From Linanthus parryae (Eukaryota > Streptophyta > Magnoliopsida > Ericales > Polemoniaceae), in contig JALGPY010000007.1 in NCBI GenBank assembly GCA_023055425.1, positions 87,817,136 through 87,881,135 of the forward strand: a DNA stretch of 64,000 bases, read 5' to 3'. The position numbers and the translations under genes are program-made. Below are positions 28,845-40,490 of this stretch, piece after piece. A model generated the notes under the pieces. The model was not told the DNA's origin, searched no databases, and saw only the letters and a list, made by a program, of their open reading frames with translations. Positions within the stretch are counted from its first letter, which is position 1; every line of letters starts with the position of its first letter.

Positions 28845-30825
28845 TGTTCGACAAAATCCCAAGTATAGGATATCGTCTCAAGTAATAATCCGGCAAGTCC
28901 GGAGTCGAATCCACAAGGAGAGGAAGCTTAGACAATGATTTACTATACTAGCAATAGCGAGTAGAAAAACGACTAATTAAACAAGTAACAAATTCTCATA
29001 GGCTTTAGAGCTCGCCAAGCTATCAAATCCACCACTAGTGATGGAGCAAGTTTGAGAATTCAAGTAAGAAACAAAGGAAACGAATACAAATACTACTACG
29101 ATTCGATAGAACTAGTCGATATGAAAGTGAAGTTGGGTCAATTGACTCCGCTAGAGAACTTGTAAATGAAGTTCAACACCCAAAACTTGTATCAAGTGAA
29201 GAAGCATGGATTCTAAAGCAAAGATGAATGTCTAGCTCATGAATTCAAGAGTGAAACCCAAAATCGAGTTATGTCAAGCATCAAGGATATGTACTCATCT
29301 AAGTGAGTCCACATACAAGATCAAGCCACAATTCGGATTTGTCTTTCGACACACGAATTCAATGAACTCGACATCCAAACTTGTGACAACTTGAAGAACA
29401 ATTGAAAACTTCACAACAAGCCATCCAACTTCATCAAGTAACCCAACAATTTAACTAGCTAGACATTTATAGATTCAAGAGAGTAAGAGAGAAATGATGT
29501 TTCCATTATCAATACTTGAATCCAACACAAGTTATCACCAATTCAACCTCTCAAACACTTGAAACTACAAATTGAATAACACCATACTTGTGGATTATCT
29601 TAAAACGACTATTACTTAGCTAGATATTAATTCACTACAAAGAACTTCAGCTGCCGTTGCTGCTACCGACCCAAAACACAGCAGAAAGAAGAAATCACGG
29701 TAGCAGCTCAAGAACAGAGCAGAGACAGTAACAAAGCAGCCCCCAAATGGATCAAAACAACCTCCTCTCTCCCTCTCTTCCTCTTTCTATTGTTCTTGGC
29801 CCTGATTATGCTCAAAGAGAGCTCAGGCGCATCAAGAAAAAGCCCAAAATTAGGTGAAATCGGAGAGAGAGAGGAGAAACAGAGAGACCCAAAACAGAGC
29901 CTCTCCACCGTCGGTTCAGAGAAGAGTTTTCTGAAATTGCTTCCATCTACTATTATATAGACTTGAGGGTTTGATTTCGTAGCCTCCAAGGCTTTATCTC
30001 CACCGTTGAATTCGTCCAATTCCTTCTCGTTCATTGATTTCATCTCTTCCTAAGAACCCTAGAGAATTGGGGGTTTCTTGTTGGCTTGGTCTTGGGCCGA
30101 ATTGAGGCTTGGGCTGGGTAGATATCAGGCTAGGGAGGAGATTGAGACCGTTTTCAATTGATTTGGTGAAGAAGCGTGGTCAGGGAGGCCTTCGAAGAAG
30201 CTTCGGAGCATACAATGGAGGTTCCTCTGGTTCGTCGTCTGTGTCTCACGTGAGGGAGAGAGAAGAGAGGGGGAAGACGCGTCTGTGAACTGTTTAGGTG
30301 AAATTTCACCCGGCTCCCCCCCCCCCCCCTCTTTGCTGTAATAATTTAAAATACCCCCGTTTCTTCTTCAAAACATTTGGAAAATAGCAACTCTACCCAA
30401 ATTCCGTTATAAACTCTTCATAACAGCCCTTGAAACGTTTAAAATCTTGCACTTTAGCCCCAAGTCCGTTATAATCTTGTCTATAATGCCCTTGACTTGA
30501 ATTTTGACTTGCAATTTAGCCTTTAACTAGCATTTTCTTCAATTTTGGCATCTTTTTCACTTGATTTCTTCAATATAAGCCCCTCTAAATCCTTCTTCAC
30601 TTCTCTTGGCCCCTCCAAAGCCTCTCAATTCCTCATTCAAGCTTTCCCAACTAGCCTCTTGCGTTATAAATCACGTCTTTGCAGACAAAATAAGATAAAA
30701 ACAAGCAAAACTACAAAGACAAGCATAAGTCTAGAAAGAGAGATAAAATAGCTAAATTACACATATTAGCAAGTTATGAAGAGTTCATTAACATACTGAA
30801 AACATGTAATTTTATGTCGTTGACA
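28845..30825 (-). repeat. 3' LTR of the non-autonomous element (full length)
   Basis: The LTR is 1981 bp. It is longer than its partner at 34226-35647 because it keeps 66 bp (28866-28931) and about 490 bp (29528-30021) that the partner has lost. It includes a run of about 15 C near 30315. Confidence 0.92.
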
Positions 30826-30837
30826 CACCCCCCAACT
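30826..30837 (-). promoter_or_regulatory. Polypurine tract of the non-autonomous element
   Basis: The minus strand reads AGTTGGGGGGTG directly before the 3' LTR start TGTCAACGAC. It is the plus-strand primer for reverse transcription. Confidence 0.85.
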
Positions 30838-32674
30838 AGCCTTTTTGCTCGTCCTCGGGCAAAGAGAGCGATAAGAGAAGTAATCTAGTTAAGAACCAAT
30901 CATGAGAGACACACACTCAACTAGACAAGGCTTGACTCAATTCTAAACTAGACTCAAATATTTACAAAAACGCACACACACATTATCTATCCTAAGTGAG
31001 AACTCAAAGAAATAAAATACTGAGAGTTACTAGCTAATTTTAATTTTTTTGGTGGGGGAAAAGAAGAATGCATAAATGTTTCCTCAAATAAACTCTCAAA
31101 GTCCAAGAAGATTGAGAAAGAAGCCTATGGACGTCTAAGCATATACTCATACAAATGTGGGCGGTGTTTGGTAGAAGGTGACTCATGCGAACCACAAAAC
31201 TTGTTAAATTAAGTCCAATTTGCGAGAAAGTATGCCTTAAAAAATAAGGATCACATGAAACTAGACATTCTCACACTTATTCAAAAGCACCCATGTTGGA
31301 TGGACTTCCAAAGCTTTGAAAAAAATTGTGTAAGAAGGGGAAATGTGGTTGTGGGCTTGTATGATCCTTTTGAGGATTTTTTATAGATGGTGCGATTTAT
31401 CATAATTTCATTTTTTTTCTTTTTTTTTTCGAAATTTATAGCATTAACATTTTTTTTTTACCTCCAATCCAAGGCTCTCCAAGACCCACAACAAAAACAG
31501 AGGAATATACAAGCGAGTAGGATTTTTAAGCTAAACCAAGGGAGCTATCTAGGTGGTGACGTAACATTATCAACGGACACCCCTCTATTTCTTAGACATC
31601 GCATGGGGTGTCATTGGTAACCACCACTCCAATGGGCTACAAGTTTCCACCGCAAAAACGATTAGAATAAAATCTTTTTGTGAAGTTAAAATAGCTTTAG
31701 AAAATGCACCCTTTATCAAAAATAGTAAGACGTCAAAGTTTATGTGATCAACTTAGCTTGAAGGACTTAAACATGAATCGTAAATTTTAGTGTGTCGCTT
31801 TGTGAGAACGCATGATATCGCGGAAGGTGGGGATATTGGTGTAGATGTATTGAGTATAAGCAAAGAATTCCTCTTTAAAATAAAAATAAAAAAAACATGG
31901 ACTAAGAGATTTCATTCTTTGAAAACATCTAGTTTCCTAAAATTCTCCCTTTTCACTTTTCTCATTTTTTTCTTCATTTTCTTCATTCATTTTTTTATAT
32001 TTTTTTTAAAATAAGTGACTCAACTATAACTTCCTAAGACTGAATAAAGCTATCAAATAAGAAAATAAAATCTAGACTCAAGAAGAAAGTCTAAAATAAA
32101 TAAAACTACCAAATAAATGAAAAGAAAACCTATGGTTTGACACGGGGAAAGAGTGATGCTTCTCATGAAAGGTTCACACATTTTTTCAAAATTTTCAATT
32201 TTGTAATTTCTATGATTTTTTTAAATTTTCATGTAAATCACTAATGAAGAAAAAGCATGCTAGTAACCATTTAAGTCAAGTAATATATCTACTTCCGACC
32301 CCCCAACTAAAATGTCACATTGTCCTCAATGTGTGAGAACAATGGAAGAGCATACAAGTTCATATAGGAGATAAGGGATAGATAGACCTTATTTTAGCTT
32401 TCTTGGCCACCAAGCACAAGTCCTCCTCCAAGAGCAACCTACAAAATGTTCATAGAAAATAGAAAAAAAATGCAAGAAATAGAATTAAACTAATTTATTT
32501 ATTTACAACTAGGGAGGTGGAACAAAGGAAATGATGCTATCCCACACCCAATCTTGGAAATTTCTTTCCATTCCATGCCCCTACTTCATTCTTAGAAAAG
32601 TACTTCTCCCTTAAAAAGTTTGATTCACCAATTAGAATAGATAGGAGAAGTAGGGGCAAGACACAAAAGATGAA
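30838..32674. other. Non-coding internal region, AT-rich
   Basis: I see no gene. The stretch is AT-rich with long T and A runs and lies where pol would be in an autonomous relative. A bracketed purine/pyrimidine tract occurs near 31410-31460 and 31960-32010. Confidence 0.6.
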
Positions 32675-34053
32675 TCAGAGATGCAAACAAAATCTAACGA
32701 TTAATCTTGAGCAAGTGTTCATGTCATGCATCATCTTAAGAAAAGGGTTTGAAATCCTCAAATGAATTGAATCATAGAATGGGTCTTCATAAGTTGCCAA
32801 ATTTTTACTTGAAATCAAAACTTGAGAGATGGTGGCAACTTGTGAATCATCAATCTCGTCAGTTTTAAATAATTCATAGGGATTTGGGGATGGGGCTTCA
32901 CAAGTGGGAGTTAAAATAATTAGAGAACTTGAAGCCTCATCCAAACCCTTAGGCACATCTTCCATAATGATAGAATCCAAGGGAGCATTCAAGTAAAATT
33001 CAATTCCGTCAGAAATACGAGCATAGCTCCCCGAATCTTCATTAGACGTATCAATACTAACTGGAGTACCTCCCAATAAAACTTCAATTTCGTCACAATC
33101 AAGATCATAGGAACTCTGGTAAGTACTAGGCTCTTCTAGAGCACAAGACAAGTCTACATTCCCTTCACTAGTGGTAGCATCAAATTTGACCTCTAACTCA
33201 TCACATGAGTGATTTCCATTTTGCGACTCCTCTTCACAAGTGTCACTATGTGAGACATCCAAAATGGCTTCACTCCTTTCATGGGTTGAAGAGTCATCAT
33301 CAAAATATCAATCTCACTACCAATATCACTATCACTTGCTTCTTTAGAATGTGCAAATGTGAAATGAACACAATCACCTATCCTAGTGGCAACAACTCCA
33401 TCATCAAACACATCATCTAAAATTTGATCTTGAGCAAGCTCGTGATGTGTGTGAATATGAACTTGAGACTCATATGATGACGAGTCTTGTGAAAAGTGAG
33501 TACTATATGCAAGAGACTCATCATCTTGAGATTGTGAATTTAAGGATTCAACTCTGTCAATCGAGTGAAAAAACGATCCTTCTACTTCTCTAAATGATCC
33601 TTCAAGTTTACTTTGTGATTCTATTAGTTCTCTTATTGAATCTCTTAGTTATTTTGCGCCTTGTAGATATTTTTGAAATGTCTCCTCTAGAGAATCACGT
33701 ATAGGCCTCTCTAGTTCCTCATTCACATAAGCTTCTCTCTCCAAATGATTAACTCCTCTTGATTCACACATCATATCATTGTATTGATAAGTTCTAGAAT
33801 CATGAGAGTTCAAAAACATGTAAGTGTTTGAGGGAGGTGATTGTGCACAAGAAGCATGAGATGTTTAATCTAGTGTCCTACTATCATGTCAAGAATAATC
33901 ATTCTTAGGAAAATAATCACCATTTTCAATAGCACGTTCACGCATGGAACGCATTGATTCCTTCGAATAATTTTCATGTCTAGTAGATGCATAGTAGTAA
34001 GGATGTGAATGGACGTTAGGCCTCTCACCAAGTCCAAAATGTTCATGAGACAT
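32675..34053 (-). pseudogene. Degraded acidic ORF of the non-autonomous element
   Basis: Reading starts at an ATG at 34053 (MSHEHFGLGERPNVHSHP), about 150 nt after the primer site, where gag would begin. The frame runs to 33193 with three in-frame stops and then shifts to a second frame at 33262-32675. The product is rich in Ser, Asp and Glu (DVSHSDTCEEESQNG, LGGTPVSIDTSNEDSG). I do not recognise a domain and see no zinc knuckle. It may be a much-changed gag or a lineage-specific protein. Confidence 0.55.
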
Positions 34054-34201
34054 TTTTTTTCAAGAAAGTAGATGAGAGGTACTTGATGAATTTCACAAGC
34101 CCTCTTGAATCTCACAAGCTTTAAGTAACCAAAAGCAAATAGAGAAAATGTCAAGAAAAATACTAAAAAAGCAAAGCAAATCAGATCTAAAGCCTAGCCT
34201 C

Positions 34202-34219
34202 TCCCCGGAAACGGCGCCA
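34202..34219 (-). promoter_or_regulatory. Primer-binding site, tRNA-Asp type
   Basis: The minus strand reads TGGCGCCGTTTCCGGGGA, six bases from the LTR. It matches the complement of plant tRNA-Asp 3' ends with one difference (TTTCC for TTGCC). This type of site is usual in Athila-group gypsy elements. Confidence 0.85.
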
Positions 34220-34225
34220 AAAACT

Positions 34226-35647
34226 TGTTCGACAAAATCCCAAGTAACAATGATTTACTATACTAGCAATAGCGAGTAGAAAAACGACTGACTAAACAAG
34301 TAACAAATTCTCATAGGCTTTAGAGCTCGCCAAGCTATCAAATCCACCACTAGTGATGGAGCAAGTTTGAGAATTCAAGTAAGAAACAAAGGAAACGAAT
34401 ACTAATACTACTACGATTCGATAGAACTAGTCGATATGAAAGTGAAGTTCGGTCAATTGACTCCGCTAGAGAACTTGTAAATGAAGTTCAACACCCAAAA
34501 CTTGTATCAAGTGAAGAAGCATGGATTCTAAAGCAAAGATGAATGTCTAGCTCATAAATTCAAGAGTGAAACCCAAAATCGAGTTATGTCAAGCATCAAG
34601 GATATGTACTCATCTAAGTGAGTCCACATACAAGATCAAGCCACAACTCGGATTTGTCTTTCGACAAACGAATTCAATGAACTCGACATCCAAACTTGTG
34701 ACAACTTGAAGAACAATTGAAAACTTCACAACAAGCCATCCAACTTCATCAAGTAACCCAACAATTTAACTAGCTAGACATTTAAAGATTCAAGAGAGTA
34801 AGAGAGAAATGATGTTTCCATTATCAATACTTAAATCCAACAAGCCATCCTTCTCGTTCGTCGATTTCATCTCTTCCTAAGAACCCTAGAGAATTGGGGG
34901 TTTCTTGTTGGCTTGGTCTTGGGCCGAATTGAGGCTTTGGCTGGGTAGATATCAGGCTAGGGAGGAGATTGAGACCGTTTTCAATTGATTTGGTGAAGAA
35001 AGGAGGTCAGGGAGGCCTTCGAAGAAGCTTCGGAGCATAACAATGGAGGTTCCTCTGGTTCGTCGTCTGTGTCTCACGTGAGGGAGAGAGAAGAGAGGGG
35101 GAAGACGCGTCTGTGAACTGTTTAGGTGAAATTTCACCCGGCTCCCCCCCCCTCTTTGCTGTAATAATTTAAAATACTCCCGTTTCTTCTTCAAAACATT
35201 TGGAAAATAGCAACTCTACCCCAATTCCGTTATAAAATCTTCATAAAAGCCCTTGAAACGTTTAAAATCTAGCACTTTAGCCCCAAGTCCGTTATAATCT
35301 TGTCTATAATGCCCTTGACGTCACTTTTGACTTGCAATTTAGCCTTTAACTAGCATTTTCTTCAATTTTGGCATGTTTTTCACTTGATTTATTCAATATA
35401 AGCCCCTCTAAATCCTTCTTCACTTCTCTTGGCCCCTCCAAAGCCTCTCAATTCCTCATTCAAGCTTTCCCAACTAGCCTCTTGCGTTCTAAATCACGTC
35501 TTTGCCTACAAAATAAGATAAAAACAAGCGAAACTACAAAGACAAACATAAGTCTAGTAAGAGAGATAAAATAGCTAAATTACACATATTAGCAAGTTAT
35601 GAAGAGTTCATTAACATACTAAAACATGCAATTTTATGTCGTTAACA
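34226..35647 (-). repeat. 5' LTR of the non-autonomous element (internally deleted)
   Basis: The LTR is 1422 bp. Two deletions relative to 28845-30825 account for the length difference; the first lies next to an AAGTA repeat, suggesting slippage or short-homology repair. ACAAG follows at 35648-35652. Confidence 0.92.
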
Positions 35648-35652
35648 ACAAG

Positions 35653-36301
35653 CATCAAAGAAGCTCATTATTCTTCCAATCCATTCACAGAAGATCAATG
35701 CATACCTCAATGCATTTTCTACACTCTAAGTGTTCTTCTGTATTGTACTCCATTGGTAGATCATTTCTGTATTATCTCTATATTCATTCTCAAGGATTGT
35801 TCAAAGTGAGAAATAGAGAATTCTTAGTTAATCAGCTAGCTAGAGTAGGTACTAGACAAGTTAGGGAAAACCACAAGCTGTAACAGAGTAAGGGAACTCT
35901 TTGTGCTTGAGTTCTAGGGCTTAGCTTTTGATTAATAAGAATTGTGCCTGCAGGGATCTAATCCATGAGGTAGAGACGTAGTTCCAAGTGGACTGAACTC
36001 TATAAATCACTTGTCCCTTGCATTTACAGTTCATTCTTTTTCATAGTATTTGCAGCATACAAAACTGTATGTTTTTCAAGGGTTTGAACTTGTTTTCAAG
36101 GCCTTGAAAAAGGCTTACTCGCTTTATACAAACTGCATTTCTTCCAAGGGCTTGAACTAGTTTTCTAGGCCTTGAACTTCACTGTTTTCGCAAGTGTTCA
36201 TCTCCCGAGCAATTTTTTTAAAACTTTGCATACTCTATTCACCCCCCCCCCCCCTTCTAGAGCATCCTAGTTGCATTAACACCTGCACACTCACACTTCC
36301 A
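35653..36301 (+). repeat. 5' LTR of the SIRE-like element, right part
   Basis: This continues the LTR interrupted at 28844. It matches 43411-44068 closely and contains a TTCAAGGCCTTGAA palindrome near 36095 and a run of C near 36242. It ends CACTTCCA before the primer site. Confidence 0.88.
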
Positions 36302-36303
36302 AT

Positions 36304-36315
36304 TGGTATCAGAGC
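36304..36315 (+). promoter_or_regulatory. Primer-binding site, initiator tRNA-Met
   Basis: TGGTATCAGAGC stands two bases after the LTR end. It is the standard copia minus-strand primer site. Confidence 0.92.
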
Positions 36316-36350
36316 TTTTATCACTGTATAGATTTAACCATCTGATGATC

Positions 36351-38670
36351 ATGAGTACTGCAGGTGATGGTGGTTTCTCTCAGGGAAGAGCTGCTAACAG
36401 ACCTCCTCTATTTGGTTGAGAAAATTTTGCTCACTGGAAAGCCTTGATGAAAATGTTCATCATTGATCAACACATGAAGCTTTGGACCATTATCATAGTT
36501 AGTTAAATACGAGACAGAAATAAATCATGGTACGGTACGTACGTGTATTATACGATTTTATGTTAAAATTACGTTAGTAAAAATTCGGCTATAAAATTCG
36601 GGATTTGATTAATTCGAGCATTATGTACGTAGGCGTATAATTCGTATACTGGTTATTCATTCGGAATTAAAAATACGGGCGCATTTCTTAGTAGTTTAGC
36701 ATATATAATGAGTTATTTGTGTCCCACATTGCCATCTTTTCATATTTTTATCATATTACAAAATAATTTGTATAGCATGTACTCATCTGTTTATTATTTT
36801 CGATAAATGCACTACCTACCAATGACTAACACATTACTTATGTAAAATCATATCAAACTATTTTTAATCAAAACTTGTATAAAAAAATTTAATGTGCATT
36901 CCCTAATCTTAAGCCTTAATTATTTTCAAAATTAATAGTATAACACATAAGACTCAAGATGCATGTAAATATACATTATACACGCATGCATATATATAGC
37001 TATTTCAAAATACTTTTCATGTTTTCTAATAAATACTTTTAAATATTTATAGTAATAAATATTAATAATAAAGAAAATATTATTCTTTACATTATTACTC
37101 TTTCAAAAAAATATTTATAATAAGGAAATAGTACGAAACTATTTGATAATAACTAATTACTATAACTTATAATATTTTGGATGACAACTCATTCGCTACA
37201 ATTTTGTATGGAAGAAGTTTTATTCGGGAGTATTATACGTTAAAACGTTATTCGGGAGTATTATACGTTAAAACGTTAAATACGCGTATTAAACTTTTTT
37301 GGTCAAAAGTTCAAGTATTTTTCATTAGGTCCAGCAATAGTACGAAATACGGAAGTATTTTTCATTTATACGTAAGGACGGGTATTAAACGGAAAAAATC
37401 GGAGTATTCACTAACTAGGACCATTATACAAAATGGACCTCACACTTTCTACATAGATAAAGATGGGATTAGAACTCCCAAGTCTGAAGACTTACTCTCC
37501 TCTTCTGAATTAGAGCAATACTTTAAGAACTACAAAGCTATTAACATCTTATATTGTGCCTTGAGTACAGATGAATTCAACGAGATTTCAGGTTGCACTA
37601 CTGCCAAAGAAATATGGGATAAACTTGTGGTTACTTTGAAGGAACCAGTCAAGTGAAGAAAATCAAGATCAACATCTATCTCAGGCAATATGAGTTGTTT
37701 AAGATGGGTTCACAGACATTGTTAACAACCTTGACTCACTGGGAAAACATTTTTCCAATGAAGAAACGGTGAGGAAGATTCTAAGAAGTCTTCCAAAGGC
37801 AAAGTGGGAACCAAAGACCACAAAAATTGAAGAAGCTCAGAATCTCTCAACTCTACAACTTGATGACCTACAAGTGAAGCTTCTGACACATGAAAAGTCT
37901 ATGAATGAAGTTGATGGAGAGCTACCAGAAAGTGTCAAGAACTTAGCTCTCAAAGCCAGGAAAAATGAGATAAATCAAATCCTTGAAACTGAGGATGGTG
38001 ATGATGAAGATCCAATTGCCCTGATTTCCAAAGCATTGACAAGAATTCTCAAAATGAAGAAAAACTTTGGAAACAGAGACTTTAACAGAGAAAGGCATAG
38101 ACCTTCCAGCAGCAAGGACTACAAAGGTAAGTCCTCTACACAAAAAAAATCAAAAGTCATGAATTGTTTGAATGTGGTGATGCAGGACATTTGATAAGAG
38201 ATTGTCCACACAATAAAAGCAAGAACTTTCAAAAGAAAGACCATGACAGAAGAAAGAAAGCTATGATAGCTTCATGGAGTGATTCTGATAGCTCTAGTGA
38301 ATCTGAATTTGAAGAAGAACATGCCAACCTATGCTTCATGGCCAAGCATGATGAAAGTTCAGAGAATAACATTGAGGTAATGCTAAACTGTCTGATTTCA
38401 AAACAAAAGGAAGCTCTTTCAGAATATCTCAAAACAATGCTTTTAAATGAGGAAGATTATCTGAAAGAGATCAGACTTTTGAAGGAAAAAGTGCTTGAGC
38501 AAGCAAAAGAGAACTTACAACTTGTTTGCCTAAATCAGAATCTTGAAATCTCTCAGAAGAAAACTGACAGTGATTTCCAGGCCTTGAAAACACAAGTCAA
38601 GGATGTAGTCTCTGAAATATCTTTAATGAGTAACAGCCTTGTCAATCTAAGACATCAGATTGATGAATGA
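36351..38670 (+). pseudogene. SIRE-like gag, broken and interrupted
   Basis: The start MSTAGDGGFSQGRAANRPPLFG is followed by an in-frame TGA, then NFAHWKALMKMFI, typical of copia gag. At 36494 the frame is cut by an insertion and resumes at 37418 (NGPHTFYIDKDG, TAKEIWDKLVVTL). Further frameshifts lie near 37655 and 38160. A CX2CX4HX4C zinc knuckle (CGDAGHLIRDC region) is at about 38170-38215, followed by an acidic and coiled-coil-like tail. Not functional. Confidence 0.88.
36494..37417. mobile_element. Terminal-inverted-repeat element (Mutator-like MITE) in gag
   Basis: The 924-bp AT-rich insertion is flanked by a perfect 10-bp duplication GGACCATTAT (36484-36493 and 37418-37427). The ends are inverted: TAGTTAGTTAAATAC on the left against TAGTTAGTGAATAC on the right. 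It has no coding frame of its own and carries repeated TATTATACGTTAAAACGTT-like units near 37230-37290. The 9-10 bp duplication and the ends suggest a non-autonomous Mutator-like element. Confidence 0.8.
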
Positions 38671-39060
38671 GATAAACAAAAGACTACTCTTACTGAGAAA
38701 CTTCAAGAATCTGAATTGGTCAAAGTAAAGCTTGTTGGATCAGAACACAAGTTGAACTTGATTCTTGGAGGAAGTTCACAGTCAGTTCACAAAGCTGGTA
38801 TTGGATTCAATACAAATTTCCCAAGGAAAAACAATACCAGATTTGTGAAAGCTGGAAACAAAACTTCTCCTAAATGTCATTACTGTTGTAAAAACTGGTC
38901 ATGTTAAAATGACTTGTCCTTTCAGAAGAAGAGACCCTCACATTATGAGGAACACTTTCCCTTTTCAACTCAAAGGACAATTTAAGCAGATTGGGTTCCT
39001 AAAGGGGTTAGACCACCTAACATGGTTGATCCAGAATATGAATCCAAATTCCACACTTGG
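38671..39060 (+). pseudogene. Gag-protease linker of the SIRE-like element
   Basis: Frames are broken, but KTSPKCHYCCKNWSC near 38865-38905 looks like a second zinc knuckle or its remnant. No complete domain is present. Confidence 0.5.
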
Positions 39061-40490
39061 TCTAACAGCTAGGTAAGGCAGTGATTGGTGTTTGCAGGTT
39101 GTGATCAACATCAGAGAACAGAAGTGGTTTATGGACAGTGGTTGCTCAAGACACATGAGTGGAAAGAGATCTCTATTCTTATAATTAAAAGAGCAATCTG
39201 AAGGTTCAATTACACTTGGTGAAAAAGGAAAATGCAATATTCTTGGTATTGGTAAAGTTGGTACAAACTCTGAAAACTCTATTTCAGATGTGTATTTAGT
39301 TGAAGGTTTGAAATTTAACTTGCTTAGTGTATCTCAGCTTTGTGACAATGGAAACAAAATTATCTTTGATAAAGAGAAGTGTGTGGTGCAAAATGAGAAA
39401 TCAGGAGATTGTATTCTCACGGCCTCTAGATCAAACAATGTTTATACTTTTCAGACTAACAAAGTTGCAGGTGAAAGTTTAAAGTGTATCAAGGCCTTGA
39501 AAGAGGATTCAAAGCTTTGGCACAGGAAGCTTGGTCATATCAGCTTGCACACTTTGAACAATCAATTTCCAAAGACTTGGTAAGAGGATTGCCATCCATT
39601 AAGTTCAAAGAAGATGAAATGTGTAAAGCTTGTGCTCAAGGCAAACAGACCAGGAGCTCCTTCAAGACAAAGAAGTTTGTAAGTACAACTAGACCCATTG
39701 AACTGCTTCGTATGGATCTCTGCGGTCCTATGAGAACTCCTACCCCAAAAGGTAAAAGTTATATGCTAGTTGTTCTAGATGATTTTTCTATATAAACTTG
39801 TGTTATGTTTCTGAAAGAAATATCTGAATCTCTCTCTGAATTTTCAAAGCTTTGCAGAGAACTTCAAAATATGAAAAACCTGTATGTAGCTTCAATTAGA
39901 AGTGATCATGGTAGAGAATTTGATCAATTAGAATTTGATCATGGTAGAGAAGTGATAAGCATGGTATTACTCACAACTTTTCTGCTCCAAGAACTCCTCA
40001 ACAGAATGGTGTTGTTGAAAGAAAGAACATGACTCTTGAAGATATGTCAAGGACAATGCTTCTTGAGAACAAGTTGCCAAAACATTATTGTGCAGAAGCT
40101 GTGAATACACCAAACTATATTTTGAACAGGTGCTTAATCAAACCTATTCTGAAGAAGACCCCCTATGAACTATTCAAAGGGAGGAAGCCAAATATTTCAT
40201 ACTTCAAACCCTTTGGATACTCTTGTTTTATCCACAACAATGGAAAAGACAATCTTGGTAAGTTTGATGCAAGAAGTGTTGAAGGTATATTTCTTGGTTA
40301 CTCTCTGAATAGAAAATCTTATAGAATTTACGATAAAAGAACCAAACTGGTTGAAGAGAGCATTCATGTTATTTTTTATGAAAGCTATGATGGTTCTTTG
40401 AGTGAAAGTTTTGCAGACTTGAATTCGAACAAGCATGAATCAGAGGAAGAGACTAAGAATCCACTAGGATTCAAGAAAGGCTCAGAATAA
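39061..40490 (+). pseudogene. SIRE-like protease and integrase, broken
   Basis: The protease active-site region WFMDSGCSRHMSG is at about 39125-39165. The pre-integrase and HHCC region follows (MYLVEGLKFNLLSVSQLC, LWHRKLGHISLH, CKACAQGKQT), then the integrase core (LRMDLCGPM, SIRSDHGREF) and C-terminal part (KKTPYELFKGRKPN). Stops and frameshifts lie near 39180, 39583, 39793 and 40030. A local duplication of the segment coding EFDHGRE occurs at about 39915-39950. Not functional. Confidence 0.88.

Larger units (their letters stand above)
28845..35647 (-). mobile_element. Large non-autonomous gypsy-type LTR element
   Basis: The element is 6803 bp with ACAAG at 28840-28844 and 35648-35652, starting TGTTCGAC and ending TTAACA. 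On the minus strand it has a tRNA-Asp-type primer site next to the LTR at 34226 and a G-rich polypurine tract next to the LTR at 28845-30825. The 3.4-kb internal region holds only one degraded frame with no polymerase motifs, so it depends on another element. The LTRs are close to identical apart from two deletions in the 5' LTR. Confidence 0.9.

Noticed and set aside
37177..37656. 159-codon frame spanning the TIR element and gag
   Set aside because: A chance fusion: the first part is transposon DNA, and only the part after 37418 is gag.
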